This document shows, in pieces, positions 16,248-24,740 of a stretch of DNA of 64,000 nt. Under the pieces are notes generated by a model. That model saw only the letters and a list, made by a program, of their open reading frames with translations, was not told the DNA's origin and searched no databases. A program made the position numbers and the translations under genes. Origin of the DNA: Parvibaculum sp040882025 (GTDB lineage: Bacteria > Pseudomonadota > Alphaproteobacteria > Parvibaculales > Parvibaculaceae); contig NZ_JBBECC010000169.1 in assembly GCF_040882025.1 (NCBI RefSeq), positions 5,595 through 69,594 on the forward strand, written 5' to 3'. Within the stretch, counting starts at the first letter, position 1; the number at the start of each line of letters is the position of its first letter.

Positions 16248-17303
16248 ATGCACCAAAAGCTGATTATTCATGTCGGTCCGCACAAGACGGGCACAACGTC
16301 GCTGCAACATTTCCTCTTCAAGAATCATCTTGCACTTCTGAAACTCGGCATCGTATATCCGGTCGCTCATCTGGGTGAGCAGCGCGCACATCATCGTTTC
16401 GCTCAGGCCAACCGGGGAAGGATCGACCAGAAGGAACGTCGCGTATTATCCCGTGAAGAGGAACTCGTTCCCCTTCTCGATGAAATCCGGGCGTCGAACG
16501 CCGACACGGCAATCCTCTCGAGCGAAGCCTTTTTTGCCACGAGCAAGCCGGACATCGAGATTCTGCACGAGAGTCTTCGGGCATTCTCCCCTGTCGTCGT
16601 GTTCTATGCACGGCAACAGGACGATGGATATGTATCAAGCTATGCTCAATGCTCGAAGAGCCCGATCCATCGCTATGCAAGCCCGATCGAGACTCATCTC
16701 GACGATCCCGTGCGCATGAATACCGATTTGAATATCTACGGACACGCTTCGAACTGGGCGAAAGTCTTCGGAAAGGAGAATGTCGCAGCACGGCTCTACG
16801 ACAGAAAAATCAGCGTGCCGGAAGATTTTCTACGCTTTCTCGACGAACGCCGTGGCGCAGGTCCGGTACTTGCTTCGGCAATGAAACGGTTTTCCTTGAC
16901 GGAGGCTCTCAACAACAGCCCGTCGCTCGAAGCAACGGAAATAACACGATTGTTCAAGTCGCAATGCCTCGATCCTGAAAGACGGCGCGCCGTTTTCAAT
17001 CTTATGAACAGACATTTCAGCGATGGAAGACCGGTTGCCAGGCTTCTTTCGACGTCCGATCGCCGCGCCATCCTCGAGTTTTTCCGGAGCTCGAACGAAA
17101 AACTGTTTCGCGAATTCTTTTCCTCCGAAAACCGGTTCGCGCCGGAACTTCTTCTGCAGGGACCGGAGACGGCACGCGAGGCGCTGACGATCGAAGACAT
17201 GACAAAAGCCATCGCCTATCTGGTCGACCTGCAATCCGTCGTGAACCCCGGGCCGCTGCGCCGTGTCGTCAACCTGGCGGCACGATTCCTCCGGCCCGCA
17301 TAG
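16248..17303 (+). CDS. Second sulfotransferase-like P-loop protein
   Basis: A 351-residue paralogue of the preceding protein. LIIHVGPHKTGTTSLQHFL is a 5'-phosphosulfate-binding loop, and FYARQQDDGYVSSYAQ corresponds to the 3'-phosphate-binding strand of the first copy (YIRRQDDFLLSGW). The middle and C-terminal parts diverge strongly. The ATG at 16248 has AGAGAC before it; an in-frame GTG at 16218 is less likely. The stop is 8 bp from the end of the convergent DUF1330 gene. A pair of divergent paralogues suggests two sulfation steps or two acceptors on one product. Function is inferred from the motif only. Confidence 0.7.
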   Translation: MHQKLIIHVGPHKTGTTSLQHFLFKNHLALLKLGIVYPVAHLGEQRAHHRFAQANRGRIDQKERRVLSREEELVPLLDEIRASNADTAILSSEAFFATSKPDIEILHESLRAFSPVVVFYARQQDDGYVSSYAQCSKSPIHRYASPIETHLDDPVRMNTDLNIYGHASNWAKVFGKENVAARLYDRKISVPEDFLRFLDERRGAGPVLASAMKRFSLTEALNNSPSLEATEITRLFKSQCLDPERRRAVFNLMNRHFSDGRPVARLLSTSDRRAILEFFRSSNEKLFREFFSSENRFAPELLLQGPETAREALTIEDMTKAIAYLVDLQSVVNPGPLRRVVNLAARFLRPA

Positions 17304-17311
17304 CGGGCCGC

Positions 17312-17728
17312 TCAGCCGCGACGCGCGCCGATGTCGAGCTGACCGGCGAGACCGGCTTCCCGATGAACTTCGATTGCCTTGTATTCGGGCGATTCGATCA
17401 TCTGCCGGAAGGCGGCGCGGGAAGGATATTCGATCAGCGCCACCCTGTCCCACAACTCCTCGACCTCGCCAACCAATATGCCGTCGACCTTGCCGAACCA
17501 GACGAATTTGCCGCCGAGACTGGCGATCAGCTTCGCCACTTCGAGGCCGTAGCGCATATAGGCTTCCTCACCTGACAGGTGGGCGTCATTTCCATCGGGA
17601 TAGACGGCATGGGGACGAAACTTCAGCAGGTTAAGCAACGCGACCGAACCATCGTCGGCTGTGCCGGCGGCGGCAAAGAACGCTTCGACCTGCGCGGCCG
17701 GCGGCCGCAAGCCGTTCTGTACCTTCAT
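17312..17728 (-). CDS. DUF1330 family protein
   Basis: A 138-residue protein whose central part (VALLNLLKFRP, GKFVWFGKVDGILVGE, WDRVALIEYPSRAAFRQMIESPEYKAI) has the dimeric alpha/beta-barrel pattern of DUF1330. The family has no settled function. ATG at 17728 follows GGGAAAAGAC; an alternative ATG lies 18 bp earlier. It is divergent from the DUF2855-GST operon across a spacer that holds two palindromes, so the three genes may share one regulator. Confidence 0.8.
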   Translation of the reverse strand: MKVQNGLRPPAAQVEAFFAAAGTADDGSVALLNLLKFRPHAVYPDGNDAHLSGEEAYMRYGLEVAKLIASLGGKFVWFGKVDGILVGEVEELWDRVALIEYPSRAAFRQMIESPEYKAIEVHREAGLAGQLDIGARRG

Positions 17729-17780
17729 TTGTCTTTTCCCACTCATTCCTGACCGATGCATTGACCGCGGTAACTCGCCA

Positions 17781-17813
17781 CCATATATTGGCATTATAGT
17801 TGCCAATATATGG
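17781..17813. promoter_or_regulatory. 33 bp perfect interrupted palindrome, 13 bp arms (CCATATATTGGCA), candidate TetR-type operator
   Basis: The left arm is CCATATATTGGCA at 17781-17793, the right arm its exact complement at 17801-17813, with spacer TTATAGT. It sits between divergent DUF1330 and DUF2855 genes in an AT-rich island. Arms this long do not arise by chance at this GC content. The TetR gene at the end of the DUF2855-GST pair is the natural candidate to bind it. Confidence 0.7.
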
Positions 17814-17816
17814 CCT

Positions 17817-17846
17817 GTCCATGCGGTAGCGCGCCACCGCATGGAC
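17817..17846. repeat. Second adjacent palindrome, 11 bp arms (GTCCATGCGGT)
   Basis: The left arm GTCCATGCGGT at 17817-17827 and its exact complement at 17836-17846 flank AGCGCGCC. It starts 4 bp after the AT-rich palindrome. It may be a second operator or a hairpin in the leader of the DUF2855 transcript, about 100 bp before the start codon. Confidence 0.6.
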
Positions 17847-17946
17847 GATCCTGCACAGGCGAATGTGCGCGAACAGCGCTGGAAGCGGCTCGGCGCAGAT
17901 GACATCATGCGCGGCATCGCCAAGCCCGACGCCGAAAGGACAGAAG

Positions 17947-19041
17947 ATGACCGCCACCACGCAGGATTTCATCGTCAACCGCGCCGACCTTGCCCAGACC
18001 AGATGGGTCAACGGCCCCGCACCAAGGGACGTCGCGCTCGACGAGGGGCAGGTGCTGGTTGAGGTCGAGAAGTTTGCCTTTACCGCCAACAACATCACCT
18101 ATGCGGTGGCGGGCGACATGCTGAACTACTGGTCGTTCTTTCCGGCGGAGGCTGGCTGGGGCAAGATTCCGGTTTGGGGTTACGCGACGGTGGTGCGTTC
18201 GCGATCGACCGAGATTCCCGAGGGTGAACGGCTCTACGGCTATTTTCCCATGTCGTCGCATCTCGTCATGCAGCCGGAAAATGTGACGTCAGGATCCTTC
18301 CTCGATCTCTACAAACAACGGCGCGAGCTGCATCCGGTCTACAATACCTATACGCGGCTGAAATCGGACAAAACGGCACCGCCGGCGCTCGACGACCTGC
18401 AGCCGATACTGCGACCGCTCTATACGACATCGTTTCTGATCGACGACTGGCTGGCCGACAACAATTTTTTCGGCGCCAAGCAGGCATTGCTGCTGAGTGC
18501 TTCGTCAAAGACGGGATTCGGACTCGCCTTCGGGCTTGCGCAAAGGCGGCCGAAAGGACCGGAAGTCGTCGGCCTGACATCAGCAGGGAACCTCGCATTC
18601 GTCGAGAGCCTCGGCTGCTATGACCGCGCGCTGACCTACGACAAGATCGCGACGCTTGACGCAAGTGTGCCGACGCTTGTGGTCGATTTTGCCGGCAATG
18701 GCGAAGTGTTGGCGGCCGTCCACCGGCATTTTGGCGACAATCTCGTCGAGAGCACGCAGGTGGGACTGTCGCATTGGGATGCACCGCGCGTGTCCGGAAC
18801 GCTGCCTGGCGCCAAGCCGCATCTCTTCTTCGCGCCCGACCAGGCACGCAAGCGGATGGAGGAATGGGGTAAAGCCGGTTTCGACACGAAGCTGGGCGAA
18901 CGCTGGCGCGCCTTCGCCGGCAAGGCCTCAACGTGGGTCAAGCTCGAACGCGGCAAAGGGCCGGAGGCGATCAGCAAAGTCTATTCCGAAACACTGGCCG
19001 GAAAAATCGACCCGGCAGCCGGAAACATTCTCTCGCTCTGA
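17947..19041 (+). CDS. DUF2855 family protein
   Basis: A 364-residue protein of the DUF2855 family. EGQVLVEVEKFAFTANNITYAVAGD resembles the N-terminal catalytic domain of quinone-oxidoreductase-like (MDR) proteins, and the region around ALLLSASSKTGFGLAFGLA occupies the place of the nucleotide-binding domain, but the usual GxGxxG is altered. An oxidoreductase role is possible, not shown. ATG at 17947 has AAAGGACAGAAG upstream. A GST-like gene follows after 29 bp and a TetR gene converges on that, giving the appearance of a small inducible detoxification or catabolic unit. Confidence 0.82.
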   Translation: MTATTQDFIVNRADLAQTRWVNGPAPRDVALDEGQVLVEVEKFAFTANNITYAVAGDMLNYWSFFPAEAGWGKIPVWGYATVVRSRSTEIPEGERLYGYFPMSSHLVMQPENVTSGSFLDLYKQRRELHPVYNTYTRLKSDKTAPPALDDLQPILRPLYTTSFLIDDWLADNNFFGAKQALLLSASSKTGFGLAFGLAQRRPKGPEVVGLTSAGNLAFVESLGCYDRALTYDKIATLDASVPTLVVDFAGNGEVLAAVHRHFGDNLVESTQVGLSHWDAPRVSGTLPGAKPHLFFAPDQARKRMEEWGKAGFDTKLGERWRAFAGKASTWVKLERGKGPEAISKVYSETLAGKIDPAAGNILSL

Positions 19042-19070
19042 CCAGAAACGAACAGGGACAGGAAACGAAA

Positions 19071-20099
19071 ATGACGCTGGAGACACCGCTGCTTTTGAGC
19101 GGCGCACCGGGCTCGCCCTACACCCGGAAGATGCTTTCGGTGCTGCGTTACCGCCATATTCCCTATCGTTTCCTGCTGAGCGGACACAATGTGCCCGCCG
19201 GTCTGCCGACACCCAAGGTTGCACTGTTGCCGACTTTCTATCTGAAGGACGGTGACGGCGCTTACGAGGCGGCGGTTGATTCGACGCCGCTGATCCGGCG
19301 CTTCGAAAGAGCGTTCACGGGCCGGCATGTCGTGCCGGCCGATCCGGTCATCGAATTCATCGACTATCTCCTCGAAGACTATGCCGACGAGTGGCTGACC
19401 AAGGCGATGTTCCACTATCGCTGGCACTACAAGACCGACATCGACCGGGCGGCGGCCATCCTGCCGCTGTGGCGCAACATCACCGCCTCGAACGACACGC
19501 TCGCGCAAATGAGTAAACTGTTCTCCGAACGGCAAATTTCGAGGCTCTATGTCGTCGGTTCCAACGAGACGACGGCGCCGGTGATCGAGGCGAGCTATCA
19601 GCGCTTTCTCGATGCGATGACGGCGCATCTCGAGGTGCAGCCTTTCCTGATGGGCAGGCGACCCGGGGGCAGCGACTTCGGCGTGTTCGGCCAGTTGACG
19701 CAGCTCACGCATTTCGATCCGACGCCGATGGAAGAAACACTGGCGCGAAGCCCGCGCGTTTTCGCCTGGGTCGACGTCATGGAAGACCTGTCGGGCCTCG
19801 ATCCCACCGACGGTGACTGGATGCAGCGCGATGCGATTCCCGAAACGATACGAGGGCTTCTCGGCGAGGTTGGGCGCGTCTACGTACCGGCGCTCATCGC
19901 CAACGCAAAGGCACTGGCGGCGGGATCGGACAAAGTCGAGACCGAGATCGATGGCAAACCATGGGTGCAACAGCCTTTCCCTTATCAGGGCAAGTGCTTG
20001 CAATGGTTGTGCGAGAAGCGCGAGGCGCTGACGCCGGCTGATCGCAAGACCATGGATAGCGTTCTCGAAGGAACGGGCGTTGAAGCGCTGTTCAGCTAG
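19071..20099 (+). CDS. Glutathione S-transferase-like protein, long form
   Basis: A 342-residue protein. The N-terminal 80 residues form a thioredoxin-fold GST domain (SGAPGSPYTRKMLSVLRY, then PTFYLKDGDGAYEAAVDSTPLIRRFE with the gamma-glutamyl-binding Asp-Ser/Thr). The all-alpha domain and a C-terminal extension bring it well beyond the 200-230 residues of ordinary GSTs. The ATG has ACAGGAAAC before it, 29 bp after the DUF2855 stop. Its TAG stop shares CTAG with the stop of the convergent TetR gene. The likely role is glutathione-dependent conversion of a DUF2855 product or substrate; this is inferred from context. Confidence 0.82.
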   Translation: MTLETPLLLSGAPGSPYTRKMLSVLRYRHIPYRFLLSGHNVPAGLPTPKVALLPTFYLKDGDGAYEAAVDSTPLIRRFERAFTGRHVVPADPVIEFIDYLLEDYADEWLTKAMFHYRWHYKTDIDRAAAILPLWRNITASNDTLAQMSKLFSERQISRLYVVGSNETTAPVIEASYQRFLDAMTAHLEVQPFLMGRRPGGSDFGVFGQLTQLTHFDPTPMEETLARSPRVFAWVDVMEDLSGLDPTDGDWMQRDAIPETIRGLLGEVGRVYVPALIANAKALAAGSDKVETEIDGKPWVQQPFPYQGKCLQWLCEKREALTPADRKTMDSVLEGTGVEALFS

Positions 20100-20695
20100 C
20101 GTGACGCGCGGGCCGCAAGCGTGGCAAGTATCTTCTCCATGACACGTTTGGCCTGCGTTACCGACAAGCCCTGATCCTCACGCAGGCGACGCCAGAATTC
20201 GAAGCTCATCGTCGCATCCAATGCATCGAACAACGTGCGATCCTTCGTCAGCGATGTGGGCAAAGACGCTCGCAAGATCGTACGGAGGCTGTCATTCATC
20301 CAGCGCCGGTCTTCGCGCAGAAAAGGCGACGAATGGCTGTGCACATCGGCGGCAATACGCAGTGGCATGATTTTTTCGAAGAGCTTTGCGCGGCGGGCAA
20401 CGAGTTGCTCCAGCAAATCGGGTGCATCGGCGGGTGGTTGCTGCTCGGCCAGAACCGGGCGCAATTCGGTACGCATCAACGCGGCAATTTCGCGATAGAG
20501 ACTTTCCATGTCGTCGAAATGCCGGAAGACACTGCGCAGCCCGACATCGGCGCGGGCGGCAACGTCTTCAGCACGCGGCGCAACCTGGCCTTCACGAATC
20601 AGGTCGCGCATGGCCTCGACGATACGTCGCCGGCTCGCCTCACTGCGGAGGCGGCGGCCGTCCTTTGTCTTCTGTTTTTCCTTAGCGGGGGGCAT
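20096..20695 (-). CDS. TetR family transcriptional regulator
   Basis: A 199-residue TetR protein. The helix-turn-helix lies at about 20-65 (RIVEAMRDLIREGQVAPRAEDVAARADVGLRSVFRHF, quoted in parts: RAEDVAARADVG and LRSVFRHFDD are the recognition region). The C-terminal part is a typical helical ligand domain. It ends inside the stop of the convergent GST gene. It is the best candidate for the repressor of the DUF2855-GST and DUF1330 genes via the 33 bp palindrome 2.3 kb away. Confidence 0.9.
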   Translation of the reverse strand: MPPAKEKQKTKDGRRLRSEASRRRIVEAMRDLIREGQVAPRAEDVAARADVGLRSVFRHFDDMESLYREIAALMRTELRPVLAEQQPPADAPDLLEQLVARRAKLFEKIMPLRIAADVHSHSSPFLREDRRWMNDSLRTILRASLPTSLTKDRTLFDALDATMSFEFWRRLREDQGLSVTQAKRVMEKILATLAARASR

Positions 20696-20905
20696 TGGGA
20701 CCTTGAGGGATTGTCTTGAGTTTTTGGGGGGATGATTTTCAGTTCTTCATTCTCCCAAAGGGCGACCGTAAAAGCCATAACCACTGGCGCGATTTGTGCC
20801 AAAAAGCGGTGACAAGCCGGCGGATATGCAGTTAACTGTTTTCTACGGGGTACGTCAGAGATCACCGGGCGGGACCGTCGACGACAGACGGGACCACTCA
20901 AAAGC

Positions 20906-20937
20906 AAAGAGACAGAAGCCAGCATGGCTCTCTTTGC
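20906..20937. other. Stem-loop, arms CAAAGAGA/TCTCTTTG with inner GCCA/TGGC
   Basis: An 8 bp outer stem, a 5 nt bulge and a 4 bp inner stem with a GCA loop, 43-74 bp before the DUF6600 start. No T-run follows, so it is not a standard terminator. It may be a leader-RNA structure. The 284 bp spacer between the TetR gene and this CDS otherwise shows nothing recognisable. Confidence 0.35.
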
Positions 20938-20979
20938 CGCCTTCGGGCAGGTGATCGGTGTCGATGAGGCCCCGTTTTC

Positions 20980-22233
20980 ATGCATGCCCTCCTTTCGCAT
21001 CCCCGCCGGCGGATGCATCCACGTTTTGTAATGGCGCTCGCCTTGCTGGCAGCGCTGTCACTGTGGATGTCCGCGGCGACGCCCGCTCATGCCGGCTACT
21101 ATCCGCCGGCCCATTCGGACGCTGCCTATTTCCACGACTCTCTCGCTCCCTACGGTACGTGGACCCATCACGCAAGTTATGGCGCGGTCTGGTATCCACA
21201 CGGTGTGGCGCATGGCTGGCGCCCCTACACGCATGGGCGCTGGGTCTGGGACGATGGCTACGGTTGGACCTGGGCGTCGGGCTTCGCCTGGGGCTGGGCA
21301 CCGTTTCACTATGGCAACTGGGTGTGGGACGCCGCATTCGGATGGATATGGGTGCCGGGCCGCGTATGGGCGCCGGCATGGGTGACGTGGCGCTACAGCG
21401 ACAGCTATATCGGCTGGGCGCCCGTCGGGTATGGCGTCAGCTACTGGTCCTACAATCCAGGCTGGAACCATGGCGGGTGGAACTATGTCCGTCGCCACCA
21501 TTTCAGTGCGCCGGTCGTGCATCAGCACATCATCGTCGTCAACAACTACAAGACGATCTATCGCAACACCCACCGCTGGGCACCGCCGCGCAACAAGCAC
21601 AATCGCGTCGAACATCGCGGCTTCGATCGCAGCTTCGTGGAGCGCGGCAGCCGCTACAAGGTCGACCGCGTTCATGCACGGCCCGAGCATTGGCAGCGGA
21701 ACGAGCGGCAAGACGGCCCACGGCTCGACCTGCGGCAACAGGTTCCGGAACAGCGGTGGCGGCAGCGGCAAGCGCCGCCGCAGCAACATGTGCAACAACG
21801 GCAGATGCGGGCGTTGCAGCAGCCGCGGCAGCAACAGGCACAACCGCAGCAGCACCAGCGACAGGTTCAGGAACAACAGCGGCGTCAACAGCGCGCGTGG
21901 GACCAGCAACGCCAGCGCCAGATGCAGGAACCGCAGCGGTGGCAACAACAGGCGTATCAACAACGCCAGATGCCGCAGCAGCAGTGGCGACAGAGACAGG
22001 CACAACCGCAGGTGCGCCAGACGCCCGAGCGCCAGCGGCCGCCGCAGCAGCAGGTGCACCAGCCACAGCGCCAGATGCAAGAGCGGCGGCAAGCCCCGCC
22101 ACAGATGCAGCGGCACGCTCAGCAACAACAGCACGCACCTCAGACGCAGCGGCGACCGGAGCGCCGCTACGAGCAGCGCACCGAACGCCGTGACCAAGGT
22201 GACCAGCGCGACGGGAGCCGAGGCTGGCGATGA
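20980..22233 (+). CDS. Secreted DUF6600 protein with long Gln/Arg-rich tail
   Basis: A 417-residue protein. A signal peptide ends near AHAGYY (about residue 38). Residues 45-175 are extremely rich in Trp, Tyr and Gly, with repeated motifs such as YGTWTHH, GRWVWDDGYGWTWAS, WGWAPFHYGNW and GWIWVPG, which match the DUF6600 pattern. Residues 230-410 are almost only Gln, Arg, Pro and His and likely disordered. The function of the family is unknown; an envelope or surface role is likely. ATG at 20980 has GATGAGG upstream; ATGs at 21013 and 21031 are alternatives. The stop abuts the stop of the convergent beta-CASP gene with no gap. Confidence 0.8.
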   Translation: MHALLSHPRRRMHPRFVMALALLAALSLWMSAATPAHAGYYPPAHSDAAYFHDSLAPYGTWTHHASYGAVWYPHGVAHGWRPYTHGRWVWDDGYGWTWASGFAWGWAPFHYGNWVWDAAFGWIWVPGRVWAPAWVTWRYSDSYIGWAPVGYGVSYWSYNPGWNHGGWNYVRRHHFSAPVVHQHIIVVNNYKTIYRNTHRWAPPRNKHNRVEHRGFDRSFVERGSRYKVDRVHARPEHWQRNERQDGPRLDLRQQVPEQRWRQRQAPPQQHVQQRQMRALQQPRQQQAQPQQHQRQVQEQQRRQQRAWDQQRQRQMQEPQRWQQQAYQQRQMPQQQWRQRQAQPQVRQTPERQRPPQQQVHQPQRQMQERRQAPPQMQRHAQQQQHAPQTQRRPERRYEQRTERRDQGDQRDGSRGWR

Positions 22234-23835
22234 TCAGCCGGAGTCGTTCTCAATAGCGCGGCGCATCCGGCGAATGATCACGTTGCGGGCGCGGTCGTCG
22301 GCCGCGCCCTCAAGTTGCTCACTTATGTCGAGCCACAGCTTCGACAGATCGTTGTGCCAATCCTGACGGCCGACAAGTTCAGGCTGCAAACGACGTGGCG
22401 CGGGCCGGCGCCGGGCTTCGGGTGCTTCGGCCAGAAGATCGAACACCTCGTCGAGATCGGGGGCGAAAATGCGCTCGCCATCGAGCCCGAGATCGGCGAG
22501 GCGCGCGTGCAGACCCGCAAGGCCGTCCTCCTCTCCATGCACCAGAATTGTGCCACGCATGACGGAACCACGCTCGGCGACCCAGCGGGCGAGTGCCGGC
22601 CCGTCGGCATGGCCCGAGTAAACATCGAGCGTGCGGATGCGGGCCCGCACCTTGATCTCCTCGCCTTGGATGCGGACGGCCTTCGCGCCCGATTGCAGGA
22701 TTCGGCCAAGCGTTCCTTCCGCTTGATAGCCGACCATGATGACGGTGGTATTCTCCCGCCACAGGCGATTTTTCAAGTGATGACGGATACGGCCCGCGTC
22801 GCACATGCCACTCGCGGCGACAATGATGTGGCTGCCGTCCACGCGTTCGATCATCATGCTTTCGGCAACCGTTTCGGTGGTGCGGACGCGCTGCGCATGC
22901 ATGGCGCGACGGAACTCCTCGCCGTTCTCCAGATTGTCGGCATGGTCGAGGAAAACTTCCGTGGCGCGGATCGCCAGCGGCGAGTCGAGGAAGATCGGCA
23001 CATCGCGCACACGCTTTTCATCGACCAGTACCAGAAGATCGGCCAGCAGCTCCTGTGTACGTTCGACCGCGAAGGTCGGAAAAATCAACACTCCGTTCCT
23101 GTTCAGCGCTGTGTTGACCTCGGTGGCAAGAAGATCGCGACGTGCCGCGACCGTCATCGGCGCACGCTCCCGCGACCCGTAGGTCGCTTCGCAGATCAGA
23201 TAATCAAGGTTCTCAGGCGACTCGGGCGCAGGGTGGAAGCTCTTCACATCCGGCCCGATGTCGCCGGAAAAAAGCAATCGCAACTTGCGCGGCGATTTCA
23301 GACCCGTGTCGATTTCGATTTCGACGGAGGCCGACCCCAGAATGTGGCCCGCATTCCAGAAGCGGGCGCGGATGCCGTCCGCCGGCTCGACCCACGCGTC
23401 GTAGGCGACCGGACTGAACGCGCGAAGCGAGGCCTCGGCGTCGGCAACCGTGTAGATCGGCGTGACTTCAGGTCTCCCACGCTGTGCGTTACGGCGATTG
23501 AGATGTTCGACCTCGAATTCCTGAATGTGGCCGGCGTCAGGCAGCATGCAGGAAAGAAGATCGATGGTGCCATGCGTGGCATAGATGGGGCCCGCAAAGC
23601 CGTGCTTCACCAGCTTCGGGATGAGACCCGAATGATCGATATGGGCGTGCGTGAGAAGAACGAAGTCGATCTCGCCCGGTTCGAAAGGGAAATCCGCGTA
23701 GTTGAGCGCCTTCAATGTTTTCGCACCCTGAAACATGCCACAATCGACGAGAAAATGCGTCTGGCCAGCCTGCAGCAAATAGCAGGACCCGGTGACGGTG
23801 TGTGCAGCACCATGAATGCTGAGGGTAATCGACAT
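22234..23835 (-). CDS. Metallo-beta-lactamase / beta-CASP family (putative RNase or nuclease)
   Basis: A 533-residue protein. The metallo-beta-lactamase core has HAHIDH at 63-68, SGDIG, and a beta-CASP insertion with IFPTFAVERTQELL, VAASGMCDAGRIRHHL and YSGHADGPALARW, the last being the motif B/C His region. This is the CPSF73/RNase J-like architecture, and family members degrade or process RNA. There is no KH domain. The ATG overlaps the stop of the PRPP-synthetase-like gene as TAATG. Linkage to an AMP-phosphorylase-like gene suggests RNA breakdown feeding nucleotide salvage. The C-terminal 80 residues (after RRPAPRRL) are specific to this group. Confidence 0.88.
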   Translation of the reverse strand: MSITLSIHGAAHTVTGSCYLLQAGQTHFLVDCGMFQGAKTLKALNYADFPFEPGEIDFVLLTHAHIDHSGLIPKLVKHGFAGPIYATHGTIDLLSCMLPDAGHIQEFEVEHLNRRNAQRGRPEVTPIYTVADAEASLRAFSPVAYDAWVEPADGIRARFWNAGHILGSASVEIEIDTGLKSPRKLRLLFSGDIGPDVKSFHPAPESPENLDYLICEATYGSRERAPMTVAARRDLLATEVNTALNRNGVLIFPTFAVERTQELLADLLVLVDEKRVRDVPIFLDSPLAIRATEVFLDHADNLENGEEFRRAMHAQRVRTTETVAESMMIERVDGSHIIVAASGMCDAGRIRHHLKNRLWRENTTVIMVGYQAEGTLGRILQSGAKAVRIQGEEIKVRARIRTLDVYSGHADGPALARWVAERGSVMRGTILVHGEEDGLAGLHARLADLGLDGERIFAPDLDEVFDLLAEAPEARRRPAPRRLQPELVGRQDWHNDLSKLWLDISEQLEGAADDRARNVIIRRMRRAIENDSG

Positions 23836-24740
23836 TACTTCTGCTTCTCGCTTCCTGTTTCGCTACGCACCGCATCGGTCAAAATTCCGGTGAGTGAAAT
23901 GGCGTTGGTGGGGTGCGGCACGGAGGTCGTGGACCAGATCGCGCGGGCACCAGCGGCGCGAATACGTTCCTCAATCTCCGCGTCAAAGAGAGCATGTGTA
24001 ACGACAACGGCAATGTCGGCAGCGCCGAGCCGTTTCAAGCTTTCGACGGCGACTGTCACCGTGCCACCGCTCGATACAATATCGTCAGCGACCAGGACCG
24101 AACGGCCCTCGATTTTCGCGGACGGAAAGACGATCCGGACATCTCGGTCGCCGCGCCGGTCCTTCTCACCGGCAATCGCCTCGGCTCCGAGAATACCCGC
24201 GATGCGAGATACCCACTGGATCGATTCAGCATCGGGCCCGGCAACGAGCGCAGAACACGAGAAGCCCCGCTCGCGCGCGAATTCGGCGATAATTTCAGCG
24301 GCTGTGAGATTTTGTGCCTCGGTGCCCGGAAAGACTTCCCGAATGTCCGAGACGCGGTGGAGATGGGCGTCGACCGTCACGATGCGGTCGAACAACGAAC
24401 CGAGCCAGCCACCGATCGCCTTCTGGCTGATTGCCTCACCCTCATGGAATACCTTGTCCTGACGCATATAGCAGAGATAGGGAGCGACGAGAACGAGACG
24501 CGCCGCACCACCGCGGCGCAACGCTTCGGCGGCCAATGCCAATTCGACAAGCTTCCCGTTGGGCCTGTCGAGCGGGCAATAGAGAATTGTCGTCGGCGCC
24601 GGCGCGGCGACCGTCACACGGGATTCACCGTCCGGAAACTTGTGAACGCCGATTTCACCAAATGCTGCGCCCAGCGTGTCCGCCAGTTCGAGGGCATGAA
24701 TGCGTCCATGTGCAAAGGACTGTACCGGAGCGATACTCAC
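23835..24740 (-). CDS. Divergent ribose-phosphate pyrophosphokinase-like protein
   Basis: A 301-residue phosphoribosyltransferase-fold protein resembling PRPP synthetase. It has KFPDGESRV, LVAPYLCYMRQDKVFHEGEAIS (catalytic flexible loop region), VDAHLHR, AGPDAES and VLVADDIVSSGGT, the ribose-5-phosphate loop. The loops differ from housekeeping PrsA (which has RQDRK and DDMIDTAGT), so this is the divergent branch usually found beside thymidine-phosphorylase-like genes. The expected reaction is ribose 5-phosphate plus ATP to PRPP plus AMP. The start is GTG, overlapping the upstream stop by 4 bp (GTGA). It is tightly coupled to both neighbours. Confidence 0.85.
   Translation of the reverse strand: MSIAPVQSFAHGRIHALELADTLGAAFGEIGVHKFPDGESRVTVAAPAPTTILYCPLDRPNGKLVELALAAEALRRGGAARLVLVAPYLCYMRQDKVFHEGEAISQKAIGGWLGSLFDRIVTVDAHLHRVSDIREVFPGTEAQNLTAAEIIAEFARERGFSCSALVAGPDAESIQWVSRIAGILGAEAIAGEKDRRGDRDVRIVFPSAKIEGRSVLVADDIVSSGGTVTVAVESLKRLGAADIAVVVTHALFDAEIEERIRAAGARAIWSTTSVPHPTNAISLTGILTDAVRSETGSEKQK

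Noticed and set aside
22315..24462. A 715-codon open frame on the plus strand
   Set aside because: It is antisense to the beta-CASP and PRPP-synthetase-like genes, both of which carry clear catalytic motifs.
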